Shown here in pieces: positions 45,675 through 54,605 of a stretch of DNA of 64,000 nt (position 1 is the stretch's first letter; the number at the start of each line of letters is the position of its first letter). The position numbers were made by a program, and so were the translations under genes. Origin of the DNA: PALSA-243 sp963743705 (GTDB lineage Bacteria > Acidobacteriota > Terriglobia > Bryobacterales > Bryobacteraceae). The stretch spans positions 1-64,000 of the forward strand of contig CAVUQS010000012.1 in NCBI GenBank assembly GCA_963743705.1, in the 5' to 3' direction. The notes under the pieces were generated by a model, which had not been told where the DNA came from, did no database searches, and worked only from the letters and a program-made list of their open reading frames with translations.

Positions 45675-46448
45675 GTGTATGACGCTACCGCCAGCGCAAG
45701 CCTGGCCGCTCCGGCGCTTGCCACTACGGTAGGCATCGGCGGAGCGGCGCTTGGGCTGTGGCTGAGCGCGGCGCGTTCGCGCGCGCGGGTCATCGTGCCG
45801 CTGACGGCGGGTATGTTGCTCGGCGTGGCGTTGTTCGGCTTGGTTCCGGAGTTGGCGGAGAGTACGGGCTGGCCGATTTGCCTGGCCCTGTTCGCGGTGG
45901 GGTATGCGGCGCTAGCGATACCGGCGCGCTTCGGATATTCGGTCTGTCCCACCTGTTCGCACGATCACGACCATGTATCCTGCGCGACCGAATTGCACGG
46001 ATTCGCGCTTCCACTGCTAGCGGGCGCGGCGTTGCACAGCTTCCTCGATGGGTGGAGCGTATCGGCGGCGCAGCTTGCGGCTCCCCTTGGTTTACGGTTG
46101 GCGGCGCCGCTGGCGATCGCTCTGCATAAGGCGCCGGAGGGCGTGGCGCTGGGCGGGATTCTGCGCGCGTCTGTGAAATCGCGTGGCTGGGCGTTCGCCT
46201 GCGCGGCGCTGGCGGAAGGAACGACGCTGGCAGGCGGGGCGTTCGGACTGTGGCTCGCGCCGATGCTGGGTACTAAGTGGGTCACTTATCCGCTGGGCGT
46301 GACGGCGGGGTGGCTCTGCTATCTCGGATTCCATGCGGCGCATGAAGAGTGGAAACGGCGCGGGGCTGTACGGGCCTTCACAGCGGCGGCGGCCGGAATG
46401 GTTGGAGCGGCGTTAATTCTACGCGGCGCGGAAGCCCTTTTACAATAA
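45675..46448 (+). CDS. ZIP-like metal cation transporter
   Basis: 257 residues with about eight hydrophobic helices. Zn/Fe-type features: GMLLGVALFGLVPELAE in TM2, a Cys/His-rich loop (CPTCSHDHDHVSCATELHGF) between helices 3 and 4 that can bind metal, LLAGAALHSFLDGWSV in TM4 (the H-S-x-x-D pair), ALHKAPEGVALGGIL in TM5 (HKxPEG, the ZIP signature), and GVTAGWLCYLGFHAAHEE later. It starts at GTG. It would move Zn2+ or another divalent cation across the inner membrane; the direction and metal are not given by sequence. Single gene. Confidence 0.75.
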   Translation: MYDATASASLAAPALATTVGIGGAALGLWLSAARSRARVIVPLTAGMLLGVALFGLVPELAESTGWPICLALFAVGYAALAIPARFGYSVCPTCSHDHDHVSCATELHGFALPLLAGAALHSFLDGWSVSAAQLAAPLGLRLAAPLAIALHKAPEGVALGGILRASVKSRGWAFACAALAEGTTLAGGAFGLWLAPMLGTKWVTYPLGVTAGWLCYLGFHAAHEEWKRRGAVRAFTAAAAGMVGAALILRGAEALLQ

Positions 46449-46497
46449 CGTCACATCTTTTTGGACGCCGCCATGCAATGGTGGTGGATGCAGCGAT

Positions 46498-47553
46498 ATG
46501 AGTCTCTCGCGCACAGACGTCTTCGTTGTAGGCGGTGGTCCCGCCGGTTTAGCCGCAGCCATTGCGGCGAGGCGGTGCGGGCTGGAGGCCATGGTCTGCG
46601 ATGCAGCCACGCCCCCGCACGATAAAGCTTGCGGCGAAGGCATCATGCCGGATGGCATCGCGGCCGCGCAAGCGTTGGGAATTTGTCTCGAAGGCGCCGA
46701 ATCGCACGCCTTCCGCGGCATCCGGTTTTGCGGCGCGCGGCAATCGGTGGGAGCGGCTTTCCGGCGCGGCTCCGGACTGGGCATCAAACGCACTGTGCTG
46801 CATCGGACGCTGGCGGAGCAGGCGGAGCGCGCCGGCGTGCGGCTGCTGTGGGGCGAGCGCGTCGAGAGCATCCATGAAGGCGGAGTAGAGACGGCGAAGC
46901 GCGCCGTGCGGACGCGATGGGTGGTGGGCGCCGATGGCGCGCAATCGCGCGTGCGGAGCTGGGCGGGTCTCGAAGATTCGGCCGTGCATACGCGGCGCTT
47001 TGGCTTCCGTGGGCACTTTGCGGTGGCGCCGTGGAGCGATTGGATGGAAGTGCACTGGTCCGCGGCAGCGCAGCTTTATCTCACCCCGGCCGGCCCTAAC
47101 GAGATGTGCGTAGTGGCGGTGTCGCAGAATCCGCGGCTGCGGCTGGAGGATGCGATGCCGTTGTTTCCGCAAGCGGCGCGGCGGTTCGAAGGAGCGCTCG
47201 CGATGGGCGCGGAGTTGGGCGGCGTGACGCCATCGCGGCGGCTGAAGGCCGTCTGCCGCGGGCGCGTGGCGCTGGTGGGCGACGCTTCGGGATCGGTAGA
47301 CGCCATCACAGGCCAGGGCATCTCGCTCGCGTTCCAACAGGCCGCGGCGCTGGCGGATGCGATGGCGCGCGGCGAACTCTCGCGCTACGAAACGGCGCAC
47401 GCGCGCATCATGCGCAAGCCGCGATGGATGTCGAGCCTGATGCTGGCGCTCGATGGCCGGCCATGGATGCAGCGTTGCGCTTTCGGAGCGATGTCGCTTG
47501 AGCCGCGCCTCTTCGAATCGCTGATGGCGCTGCACGCGGGATGGCGCGCATGA
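46498..47553 (+). CDS. FAD-dependent oxidoreductase (geranylgeranyl reductase-like)
   Basis: 351 residues: FAD fold VFVVGGGPAGLAAAIAA at 8-24, PHDKACGEGIMPDGI (the RxxxxGEG-type loop that orients the flavin), WVVGADGAQSRVRSW (second FAD motif with the DG signature intact), and VALVGDASGSVDAITGQGISLAF (GD motif). Members reduce isoprenoid double bonds or oxidise other small molecules. In many bacteria the gene is linked to polyketide or lipid genes; here the following YceI-like gene overlaps by 4 bases, which suggests a common role with a lipid-binding partner. Substrate unknown. Confidence 0.75.
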   Translation: MSLSRTDVFVVGGGPAGLAAAIAARRCGLEAMVCDAATPPHDKACGEGIMPDGIAAAQALGICLEGAESHAFRGIRFCGARQSVGAAFRRGSGLGIKRTVLHRTLAEQAERAGVRLLWGERVESIHEGGVETAKRAVRTRWVVGADGAQSRVRSWAGLEDSAVHTRRFGFRGHFAVAPWSDWMEVHWSAAAQLYLTPAGPNEMCVVAVSQNPRLRLEDAMPLFPQAARRFEGALAMGAELGGVTPSRRLKAVCRGRVALVGDASGSVDAITGQGISLAFQQAAALADAMARGELSRYETAHARIMRKPRWMSSLMLALDGRPWMQRCAFGAMSLEPRLFESLMALHAGWRA

Positions 47554-48086
47554 AGACGCTTCTGGCATTCCTGCTGCTGGCGGCGCCGGCGGCTTTCGAT
47601 TTCGCTCCGGGGCGCACTACGGTGGAATTCACGCTCGACAGCACGCTGCATACGGTCCACGGCACGTTCGCGTGGAAACACGGCACGCTGCGGCTGGACG
47701 CGGGTGCTGGCACGGCGGAGGGCGAACTGGTAGTGGATGCGACCAGCGCGCAATCGGGCGATGGCGGGCGCGATAAAAAGATGCGCAACGAGATTCTGGA
47801 GACGGCGAAGTATCCGGAGATTTCGTTCCGCGCGGATCATATGCAGGGCGCGCTGGCGGCGCAGGGGAAATCGTCAATCAAGCTGCATGGCATGTTTTCC
47901 ATTCACGGGGGTCAGCACGAGATGACCGTGCCGGTGGATGTGACCGCAACGGCCGGCGGATACGACGCGACGGCGCGGTTCGAGATTCCCTACATCGAAT
48001 GGGGCATGAAGAACCCCAGCACGCTTTTCCTGCGGGCGGGCAAAACAGTGACGGTGACGGTGCACACCGTAGTAGCGCCATCCTAG
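47550..48086 (+). CDS. YceI family periplasmic protein
   Basis: 178 residues with an export signal (MKTLLAFLLLAAPAAFD) and the YceI lipocalin-like barrel: GRTTVEFTLDSTLHTVHGTF, ATSAQSGDGGRDKKMRNEILETAKYPEISF (family signature region), GMFSIHGGQHEMTVPVDV, FEIPYIEWGMKNPSTLFLRAGKTVTVTV. YceI proteins bind polyisoprenoids or fatty amides in a long cavity. The ATG at 47550 overlaps the oxidoreductase stop as ATGA; an ATG 9 bases earlier is possible. Linkage with a geranylgeranyl-reductase-like enzyme supports an isoprenoid link. Confidence 0.8.
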   Translation: MKTLLAFLLLAAPAAFDFAPGRTTVEFTLDSTLHTVHGTFAWKHGTLRLDAGAGTAEGELVVDATSAQSGDGGRDKKMRNEILETAKYPEISFRADHMQGALAAQGKSSIKLHGMFSIHGGQHEMTVPVDVTATAGGYDATARFEIPYIEWGMKNPSTLFLRAGKTVTVTVHTVVAPS

Positions 48087-48096
48087 CGCGCGGAAT

Positions 48097-48558
48097 CTAG
48101 CGCCGCGCTTCGAAGAATTTTTTCAACAGATCGACGCACTCCACCGCGAGCACGCCTTCGACGATTTCCACGGAATGATTGAGCAGCGGCGAATCGGCGA
48201 TCTGGAACTTGCTGCGCACGCCGCCGAAGCGCAGATCGCGCGCGCCGAAAACCAGGCGCTTGACGCGCGCCGCAATCAGCGCGCCGGCGCACATCGCACA
48301 GGGTTCGAGCGTGCAATAGAGCGTGGCGTCGGTGAGGCGGTAGTTGCCGGTGCGCGCCGCCGCTTCGCGGAGCGCGAGCATTTCCGCATGCGCCGTGGGG
48401 TCATTGCGCGCAATGGGCGCATTGGCGCCGCGGCCCACGATTTCGCCGTTGAGTTCCACGACTGCGCCGACCGGGGCTTCGCCGGCGGCTTCCGCGGCGC
48501 GCGCCAGCGTGAGCGCTTCGCGCATGTATGTTTCGTGACTGGGGTCGTACGGAGACAC
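48097..48558 (-). CDS. tadA: tRNA-specific adenosine deaminase
   Basis: Deaminates adenosine 34 of tRNA-Arg(ACG) to inosine. 153 residues: zinc/catalytic motif HAE at 57-59 (DPTAHAEMLALREAA), second motif PCAMC at 86-90 (LEPCAMCAGALIAARVKRLVFGA), and the C-terminal helix pair with SKFQIADSPLLNHSVEIVEGV typical of TadA rather than other CDA enzymes. Length and order match bacterial TadA. It converges on the YceI gene with 10 bases between, and is divergent from the DUF4337 gene with only 16 bases between. Confidence 0.88.
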   Translation of the reverse strand: MSPYDPSHETYMREALTLARAAEAAGEAPVGAVVELNGEIVGRGANAPIARNDPTAHAEMLALREAAARTGNYRLTDATLYCTLEPCAMCAGALIAARVKRLVFGARDLRFGGVRSKFQIADSPLLNHSVEIVEGVLAVECVDLLKKFFEARR

Positions 48559-48574
48559 TCGCTATAATCCTCGC

Positions 48575-49102
48575 ATGGCCGAACTAGAAGTCCACCACGA
48601 AACTGAGCATCAGGCCGATCCGATAGGGCGAAAAATCGGCGTGCTGGCGGCGGTGCTGGCTGTGGCGTTGGCGATTGTAACTATAGCCTCTCATCGCACG
48701 CACGCCGCGGCGATCCTAGGGAAAACCACGGCCAACGACGAATGGGCGCACTATCAGGCCACGCGCATGAAATTTCACAACCTCGAATTGGGCACGAACA
48801 TGGTGAAGATCTTCGGCGCCGGAAAGGATGGGGCGGCGGAGATGCTAGCCGATAACGCGCGGCAGATGCAGAAATACGACGCGCAGGCGAACGAACTGGA
48901 AAAGCAGGCGAACCGCGCGGACGAAGCGGCGGAAGCATCCGAAAGGCGCGCCCTGCGCTACGATCTGGGCGAAGGCTTGCTCGAGATCGGGCTGGTTCTG
49001 AGCTCGTTGTACTTTATCTCGAAGAAGATGATGTTCCCGGCCATGGGCGTTCTGGCGGGCGGCGCAGGCGCGATTATTGCGATTAGTGGCCTGGCGATGT
49101 AG
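48575..49102 (+). CDS. DUF4337 family membrane protein
   Basis: 175 residues. N-terminal TM (IGVLAAVLAVALAIVTIASH, about 21-40), a long helical middle with the family signature (ILGKTTANDEWAHYQATRMKFHNLEL) and coiled-coil heptads (QKYDAQANELEKQANRADEAAEASERRAL), then two TM helices (LLEIGLVLSSLYFISKKMM, AMGVLAGGAGAIIAISGLAM). DUF4337 proteins have no assigned function. The 3' end overlaps the converging gene by 20 bases. Confidence 0.72.
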   Translation: MAELEVHHETEHQADPIGRKIGVLAAVLAVALAIVTIASHRTHAAAILGKTTANDEWAHYQATRMKFHNLELGTNMVKIFGAGKDGAAEMLADNARQMQKYDAQANELEKQANRADEAAEASERRALRYDLGEGLLEIGLVLSSLYFISKKMMFPAMGVLAGGAGAIIAISGLAM

Positions 49103-49898
49103 GCTTGCCGGATATGACGCCCGGCGGGGGAGTCTTTTTGTGTTTCAACTTTTGCTTGACATCTGGCCAGAATTCCTTGAGTAAGTTGGAAAACGTGTCG
49201 GTACCGACAGCGATCAGCCACTTATTCAGGTTGTCGTGCGCGTCGCGAGTGTCCGGATAGTACAAGTTCGAAATGGCGGTAGCGGCGGCGTTGCCGCCCC
49301 ATTCGGAAAAATTGAACCACATGCGGCCGGAATCCATGCGCGTCACGAAGATGCTTTTGACGGCGTGCCAGGCGCGAAACTTCTTAGTCCCGTTGCCTGG
49401 GCCGAGAAGGAAGTAGCGCGGGTCCTGCCCGAACGCCGCGGGCACAAAGGCCTCGGTCATCATGTTGCCGATAACTTGATCCGCGGAGGCGGTGCCCCAG
49501 CGGTGGAGATATCCCTTGAAGCCCTGGCCGAACGACGGATTCGAATTCTCGAGTTGGTATATGCCCGCAAAGGCCGCGCCCGTGAGATAGGGCGGCCAGT
49601 CGAACGAGTCTTTCAGACCGATAACAATTTTTTGCTTCGCCGTGATCGGCTTGAACGGAACAGCGCCCGAAGTGGTGCGATTGTTAGGAATCACGCCAAA
49701 CACGCGCTTATCGACCGGGGTGTTGGGGCCGGTGGGTTGCGGCTGGCCCGGCGTGGCGCTTTGCGGAGTAGCAGGAGTCTGCGGCGGCGTGGCCGTCGTA
49801 GCCGGGGGAGTCTGCGAGTCTTGATCCGGCGGCGTCTGCGCACACAACACAACGGCGCACGTCAGGCACAGGAGTGCCGCATAGGGAAATATACGCAT
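49083..49898 (-). CDS. Secreted or outer-membrane-associated protein of unknown function
   Basis: 271 residues from the ATG that starts the signal peptide (MRIFPYAALLCLTCAVVLCAQ). A Pro/Thr/Gln linker (about 21-65, several PPxT repeats) precedes a domain with KQKIVIGLKDSFDWPPYLTGAAFAGIYQ, FGQGFKGYLHRWGTASADQVIGNMMTEAFVPAAFGQDPRYFLLGPGN and WFNFSEWGGNAAATAISNLYYPD. Several amphipathic stretches could insert in membranes. The pattern occurs in acidobacterial proteins of unknown function; I cannot name the family. Convergent with DUF4337. Confidence 0.6.
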   Translation of the reverse strand: MRIFPYAALLCLTCAVVLCAQTPPDQDSQTPPATTATPPQTPATPQSATPGQPQPTGPNTPVDKRVFGVIPNNRTTSGAVPFKPITAKQKIVIGLKDSFDWPPYLTGAAFAGIYQLENSNPSFGQGFKGYLHRWGTASADQVIGNMMTEAFVPAAFGQDPRYFLLGPGNGTKKFRAWHAVKSIFVTRMDSGRMWFNFSEWGGNAAATAISNLYYPDTRDAHDNLNKWLIAVGTDTFSNLLKEFWPDVKQKLKHKKTPPPGVISGKPTSPGH

Positions 49899-49948
49899 GC
49901 TTAATCGGTAGATGGGCTGAGGATAGTTCTGGTTGCCACTTTCGACCC

Positions 49949-51960
49949 TTATTTTACATTGGATTGGCGGCGCATCAGCAGCATGGCGGCGCACGCGGCG
50001 AGCGATAGCGCACTAATCATCGCGCCAGCGGCGAGGTATGTCGAGTGATAGTCGAGGGTTAGGTCGCCTTCGCCGGATGGTATACGCACGCCCAGAAGCG
50101 CGTGGTCGATGGGAAATACTGTGAGCGAATTTCCGTTGGCCGCGGCGCTCCATCCATCGAAGTATGCGTTCGAAACGCGCAGCGCGGCGGGCGCGCCGCT
50201 GCGGTAGTGGATCTTGTAGTGGCCCGGCGTGTATTCGAGCACGCGCGCCGTAGCTGATGGATCGGGCGCGGCAGTTGCGATGTTGGATGGAACGATGGCC
50301 TGCCTCGATGGATCGAGCGTGGTGAGCAGGCGGCGGCTCTCTTCGGGCGATGCGGCGGCGATAAGCTGCGGCGGAAACGTCACGCGCGGCAAAGCATCGG
50401 GATTGCTTCGCACGCCGCCGGCGGCGGCATCGAGCCAGAGAGCCACGCCCAATCCGTTGCGTAACTTCGGATTATTTTGCATGGCGTCGGAGTATTCACG
50501 ATAAGCGGTGAGGGTGAGAGGGTCATAGCCATAAGTGACTTCGGCGCGCGCATCGAAATAGTGCGCGAAGGGACCGAAGGCCACATTGTTCTGCTGCATA
50601 TCGAAACGCATCAGCGGCGGAAGACGGGACGCCACGGCCCGCTGAAAGAGGCTTTCGCCTTGCCCATAGAGCTGTTCATAGGGAACGCGCGCGTAGGCGA
50701 GTTGATTGCCGGCGAAATTGCCATAAAACAGGTCGGCCGCGAACACGGCAATGAGCACCGGCGCGATCCACGGCTTGCGCCAGCGCGCAGCGGCCTGGGC
50801 GAGACCGGCGGCGGCGAAGATGGCCAGCGCGAGCGCGGGCACGAACCAGATGTTGACCGGTGCGCGAACGCTCGCGAAGCCGGGAAGACGCGCGATCAGT
50901 AGAAAGAGCCCGGCGGAGGGCCCGAGCGCGTACCAAAGCGGAATCGCGAATAACAATCCGCAAGCCAGACGCAGCCGGCGGTTGGCGGCGCCCAGACAGC
51001 CAGAGGCAGCAGCAGAATTCCGGCGTAGAAATAATACTGCGTGATATCCGCCGGGCCGTGATAGTTGTCGGAAGCGGCGCCATAGAAATCGCGGAAGAAA
51101 AGCGTCAGCAGCGCGGCGGGCGGAATGAAGCCGTAGTTATCGAGGATGGCGTGCTGCGCGGTGCGGATGGAGTACGCGGCGAGTTCAAGGCCGGGTAAGA
51201 CGGCGACCGCGGAAATCAGCGTACCGGCAACGGGCAGGGCCAGCGCCGTGAGAGCGATGCGCAGCCAGCGCGCGGGCGATTCGACCATGCGCGCGATGGC
51301 GAAAAGCGCGAGCGCAAAGAAGCAATAGAGCGCCGATTGGAAATGCCCGGCGAGAATCACGAGCGCGGAAACGAGACATCCATAGACGCATTCACGCCAG
51401 GCGCCGGATTCGATGGCGCGATCGAAAATCAGTAGCAGCCAGGGCAGCCATGCGGCGGTTTGCACCATCACCGTGTGCGAGCTGTGTCCGGTGAAAAAGC
51501 CGGAGAGTCCGTAGCAAAGGCCGGCGAGCACGGCGGCGGCGCGGTTTCCGATGAGGCGGAAAGCGAGGAGATAAGCGCCGAAACAGGCGATGAGGACATG
51601 CAACCAGTTTTCAGCCGACAGTAAGTGCGGCGTCACGCCCGCGAGAAAGAACGGCCAGTTGAGCGGATACCAGGCGCCGACCTGAGGGTCGGCAAGAAAG
51701 GGGAACCCGGCGAAGGGAAAGGGCGACCACAGCGGGATGTGCCCGGCGCGCAGTTCCTGCGAGAGATAGTTCTGGATGGGCTGGAAGAAATCGGCCGCAT
51801 CCCAGAGGATGGAGACGCCGGACGAAGTGAGTTGCACCCAGTAGCAGATCAGCACGACGCCAAAGAGGATCGACGGGGCGAGAACCGGCCAGCGATCGGC
51901 CGGCGCGGATTCGGTGGCAACGGCCGTTTGGGCGCGGAGGTGTTTGGAGCGTTTTGACAT
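49949..51960 (-). CDS. YfhO-like membrane glycosyltransferase (one frameshift)
   Basis: About 670 residues in two frames that join near 50985. The first half has many helices (VLAPSILFGVVLICYWVQLTS, VAGTLISAVAVLPGLELAAY, YYFYAGILLLPLAVW) and the early YfhO signature WDAADFFQPIQNYLSQEL. The second continues LACGLLFAIPLWYALGPSAG, LPGFASVRAPVNIWF, VLIAVFAADLFYGNF, and ends with a large periplasmic domain (VLEYTPGHYKIHYRSGAPAALRVSNAYFDGWSAAANG, YHSTYLAAGAMISALSLAACAAMLL). Family members belong to the GT-C fold and decorate lipoteichoic acid or other glycopolymers. A missing base probably causes the break, as nothing else is wrong. Target is unknown. Confidence 0.72.
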
Positions 51961-52124
51961 GCAATGATCGTTCGGTCGATTTAGTTTAGCGAGGAATGGT
52001 GGAACGTGCGGCAGGAGACATAGGAAGGGCTGAGGCGCGCCCGCCGCCGGAGCTCGCGATTGTAACCGAAAAGATTAAGCCGCGCGATCCGCACGCATCA
52101 TCGATGCGTTGAGGAGCACATTTT

Positions 52125-52493
52125 ATGACGCTAGTTTTGCGACTTACGTTCTTGGCCTCGTTAACCTCGATGGCGGGCTTGGCGGCGAACTGGTCGGGCA
52201 CTTTGGTCGATTCGGATTGCTACGCCAGCCAACAGCGGAATATGAAGCAGGGAACGCATCCGGCGAGCGTGGATAACAATCGGGCGATCCGTGCCTGCAC
52301 GGCGACGGCGAAGACGAAGTCGTTCGCGGTGGTGCAGCAGGATGGCACGAGCCTCAATCTGGATGCCGATGGAAATCAGAAGGCGAGCGACTTCGTGGCG
52401 AAGGAAGGCAAGATGTCGCGCTACAAAGTGAACGTCATGGGCGATATGAATCAGAACATGATCAAGGTGGATTCGATCTCAATCGCCAAGTGA
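52125..52493 (+). CDS. Small secreted protein, paralogue of the one at 17407
   Basis: 122 residues, signal peptide MTLVLRLTFLASLTSMAGLA, then ANWSGTLVDSDCYASQQ, a central RACTATAKTKSFAVVQQDGTSLNLDADGNQKA and a C-terminal strand set (YKVNVMGDMNQNMIKVDSISI). Cys in DCY and RAC match those of the gene at 17407. No family name known to me; extracytoplasmic beta protein inferred. AGGAG lies 9 bases before the ATG. Converges on the glycosyltransferase gene with 20 bases between stops. Confidence 0.65.
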   Translation: MTLVLRLTFLASLTSMAGLAANWSGTLVDSDCYASQQRNMKQGTHPASVDNNRAIRACTATAKTKSFAVVQQDGTSLNLDADGNQKASDFVAKEGKMSRYKVNVMGDMNQNMIKVDSISIAK

Positions 52494-52513
52494 ATTTCGG
52501 CGGCGCGCGCCAG

Positions 52514-53599
52514 TCAGCCGCGCTGCTGAGTTCGCCCCTTCCAATTGCCGCCGGCGCCGCGCCAGTGTTGAATGGCTGATGCGATCGTGCATCCCATATA
52601 GAACGCGGCGATGGCCGGGAGCAGCGGCGCCCACAGCGGGCTGCGGCCGTAATAACGAACCGCGGGCAGATAGGCGGCCGCCATCATCAGCCACGCGGCT
52701 ACGCCCCATAGATTGCCGCTCAGCGCCAGCGCCGGCGGAGCAAGATAGACGAGCGCTAATCCCATGATCGTGCCTGCCAACAGCGCCGCGGAATAGTGGA
52801 GCTGGGTGAAGGCGGTGCGCGAGATCATGCGCGCGATTTCGGCAAAGCCGCCGTATTCGCGAATGCTCGCTGCGGAACGGCTCAATCCGAGCCATACGCG
52901 CCCGCCGGATCGCTTCACGGCGCGCGCCAGCGCGCAATCGTCGATCAATTCGCCGCGAATGGCCGCAATGCCGCCAATGCGCTCCAGCGTTTCGCGCCGG
53001 ATCAACATGCAGCCTCCGGCTGCGCCCGCAGCGCGGCGGCGCGGGTCGCGGATCCAGGCCGGCGGATACAGCAAGAAAAAGAAAAAGACGAACGCGGGGA
53101 TCAATGCTCGCTCGGCGAATGACTCGCAGCGCAGCTTCGCCATGTAGGACACGAGATCGTAGTTGCCCGCGCGGGCGCGAGCCACGAGGCCGGCGATGTT
53201 TGCGGGCGCGTGCACAATATCGGCGTCGGTGAGCAGCAGGTATTCGGCGTCACCCGCCTGCGCGACGCCTTGCGAGACGGCCCAGAGCTTGCCGGTCCAG
53301 CCGCCGGGCAACGGTTCGGCGCGGATTACGGTGGCGAACTGCGCAGCGATTTCGGCAGTGCGATCTTCGCTGTGATCGTCAACGACGAGGACGCGGAACG
53401 GGCCGGGATATTGTTGCTTCGAGAGCGATTCGAGAGAGCGAGCGATGACATCCGCTTCATTTCGCGCGGGAATTACGGCGGTGATAGAACCAGTAGCCGC
53501 AGGCCCCGCGTCAGATGCATCCGAAAACAACCAGAAGCGCCCGCGAAAAGCGAGCAGGTAGATCCAAACAGCGCAGACCAGCAGCCCGAGCGCCGTCAA
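52514..53599 (-). CDS. hpnB: HpnB-like hopanoid-associated glycosyltransferase
   Basis: 361 residues, GT2 fold anchored to the membrane. N-terminal helix, ITAVIPARNEADVIARSLESL, VLVVDDHSEDRTAEIA, LPGGWTGKLWAVSQG, LLLTDADIVHAPANI (DxD), then the HpnB-like blocks VSYMAKLRCESFAERALIPAFVFFFFLLYPPAWI, AAGGCMLIRRETLERIGGIAAIRGELIDDCALARAVK and a C-terminal group of three helices. These blocks match hopene-associated HpnB closely. No other hopanoid gene lies in the window, so pathway membership is inference. Start is TTG, overlapping the VWA stop as TTGA. Last of a three-gene operon. Confidence 0.75.
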   Translation of the reverse strand: MTALGLLVCAVWIYLLAFRGRFWLFSDASDAGPAATGSITAVIPARNEADVIARSLESLSKQQYPGPFRVLVVDDHSEDRTAEIAAQFATVIRAEPLPGGWTGKLWAVSQGVAQAGDAEYLLLTDADIVHAPANIAGLVARARAGNYDLVSYMAKLRCESFAERALIPAFVFFFFLLYPPAWIRDPRRRAAGAAGGCMLIRRETLERIGGIAAIRGELIDDCALARAVKRSGGRVWLGLSRSAASIREYGGFAEIARMISRTAFTQLHYSAALLAGTIMGLALVYLAPPALALSGNLWGVAAWLMMAAAYLPAVRYYGRSPLWAPLLPAIAAFYMGCTIASAIQHWRGAGGNWKGRTQQRG

Positions 53600-54582
53600 A
53601 ACGACTTGGTGGGCCGGTATCCGGGGCGCGAGTGCACGCGATACTTCTTGCCCGGATCGCTGACGATTTCCACGTTGATCTTGCGGAAGGCTTCGTTCGG
53701 ATTCGCCGCCGGATAGTAAGTGATGGTGTATGAGTTACTCATATCCTCGCGGATATCTTCAAACGCCTCCACCTGCTTCTGCCAGGTGCGCGCCCAGTAG
53801 GCTTTGCCGCCGGTGCGCGTGGCAATGCGCCGGAACACCGAGCTCGAAATCGGATCTTTGTTGACCTCGGTGGTCGAGATGACGTAAATCGGAATGCCTT
53901 CGTCTTCGGCCACGGCGCGCACGTCGTCGGGGGCCACCATGCTGGCGTTATCGGGGCCGTTGGAGAACACGATCACCACTTTGCGGCCCGGCACTTTAGC
54001 CGCGTCGCGCAGGGTGAGCAGCAGAGCGTTGTAGAGCGCTGTGTCGTCGCCGGCGACCGATGTGCGCAAGCCCTGGATGGCCGTGCCATGATCGCGCGTT
54101 AACGTCGCCGCGCGCGAGAGATTGCGGCTGAAGGTGTAGACCGCCACGGAATCGGCGTGATCGAGTCCGCGCACGAAATCGGCAATGGCGTCTTCGGCGT
54201 AGACGAAACCGCGGTACATGAAGTTGCTGGTGTCGAAAAGGACGAAGACGTTGGTTCCCACGAAGGCATCGGGCTTATCCATGCCGGGGAGATCGGCCTT
54301 GTTCACTTCCACCATGGGATGGGTGGAACCATCGGGGTTGACCGCCATCGGCGTGCTTGCGCCTTCCGCGAACGTGGAGACGCGCTGCAGGATGCCATCC
54401 TCGTAAATCTTGAAATCCGCGGGCTTCAGGCCGTTGACGTAATGGTTCTTGCTATCCGTTATCTGGAAGCTCAAGACCACCATGTCAACCTTCACGCGGA
54501 AGACCGGGTGCTGAGGGTCCTGCGCGTAGAGCAACGCTCCGCCGGCCCCGGCTCCGATAAATGCCCGTCGCGATATCGTCAT
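53596..54582 (-). CDS. Secreted VWA (VWFA-related) domain protein
   Basis: 328 residues with a Tat-like signal (SRRAFIGAGAGGALLYA). First domain (about 25-90): FRVKVDMVVLSFQITDSKNHYVNGLKPADFKIYEDG, the acidobacterial VWFA-related front part. Then a VWA domain: metal-site-like VFVLFDTSNFMYRG at 115-128, DSVAVYTFSRNLSRAA, GLRTSVAGDDTALYNALLL and KVVIVFSNGPDN, in the usual order. The classical DxSxS is DTSNF, so metal binding may be weakened. The start was chosen to give the signal. Gene 2 of the operon. Partner unknown. Confidence 0.78.
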   Translation of the reverse strand: MTISRRAFIGAGAGGALLYAQDPQHPVFRVKVDMVVLSFQITDSKNHYVNGLKPADFKIYEDGILQRVSTFAEGASTPMAVNPDGSTHPMVEVNKADLPGMDKPDAFVGTNVFVLFDTSNFMYRGFVYAEDAIADFVRGLDHADSVAVYTFSRNLSRAATLTRDHGTAIQGLRTSVAGDDTALYNALLLTLRDAAKVPGRKVVIVFSNGPDNASMVAPDDVRAVAEDEGIPIYVISTTEVNKDPISSSVFRRIATRTGGKAYWARTWQKQVEAFEDIREDMSNSYTITYYPAANPNEAFRKINVEIVSDPGKKYRVHSRPGYRPTKSF

Positions 54583-54605
54583 GGTTGTTTTTTCGCTCCC
54601 CAAAC

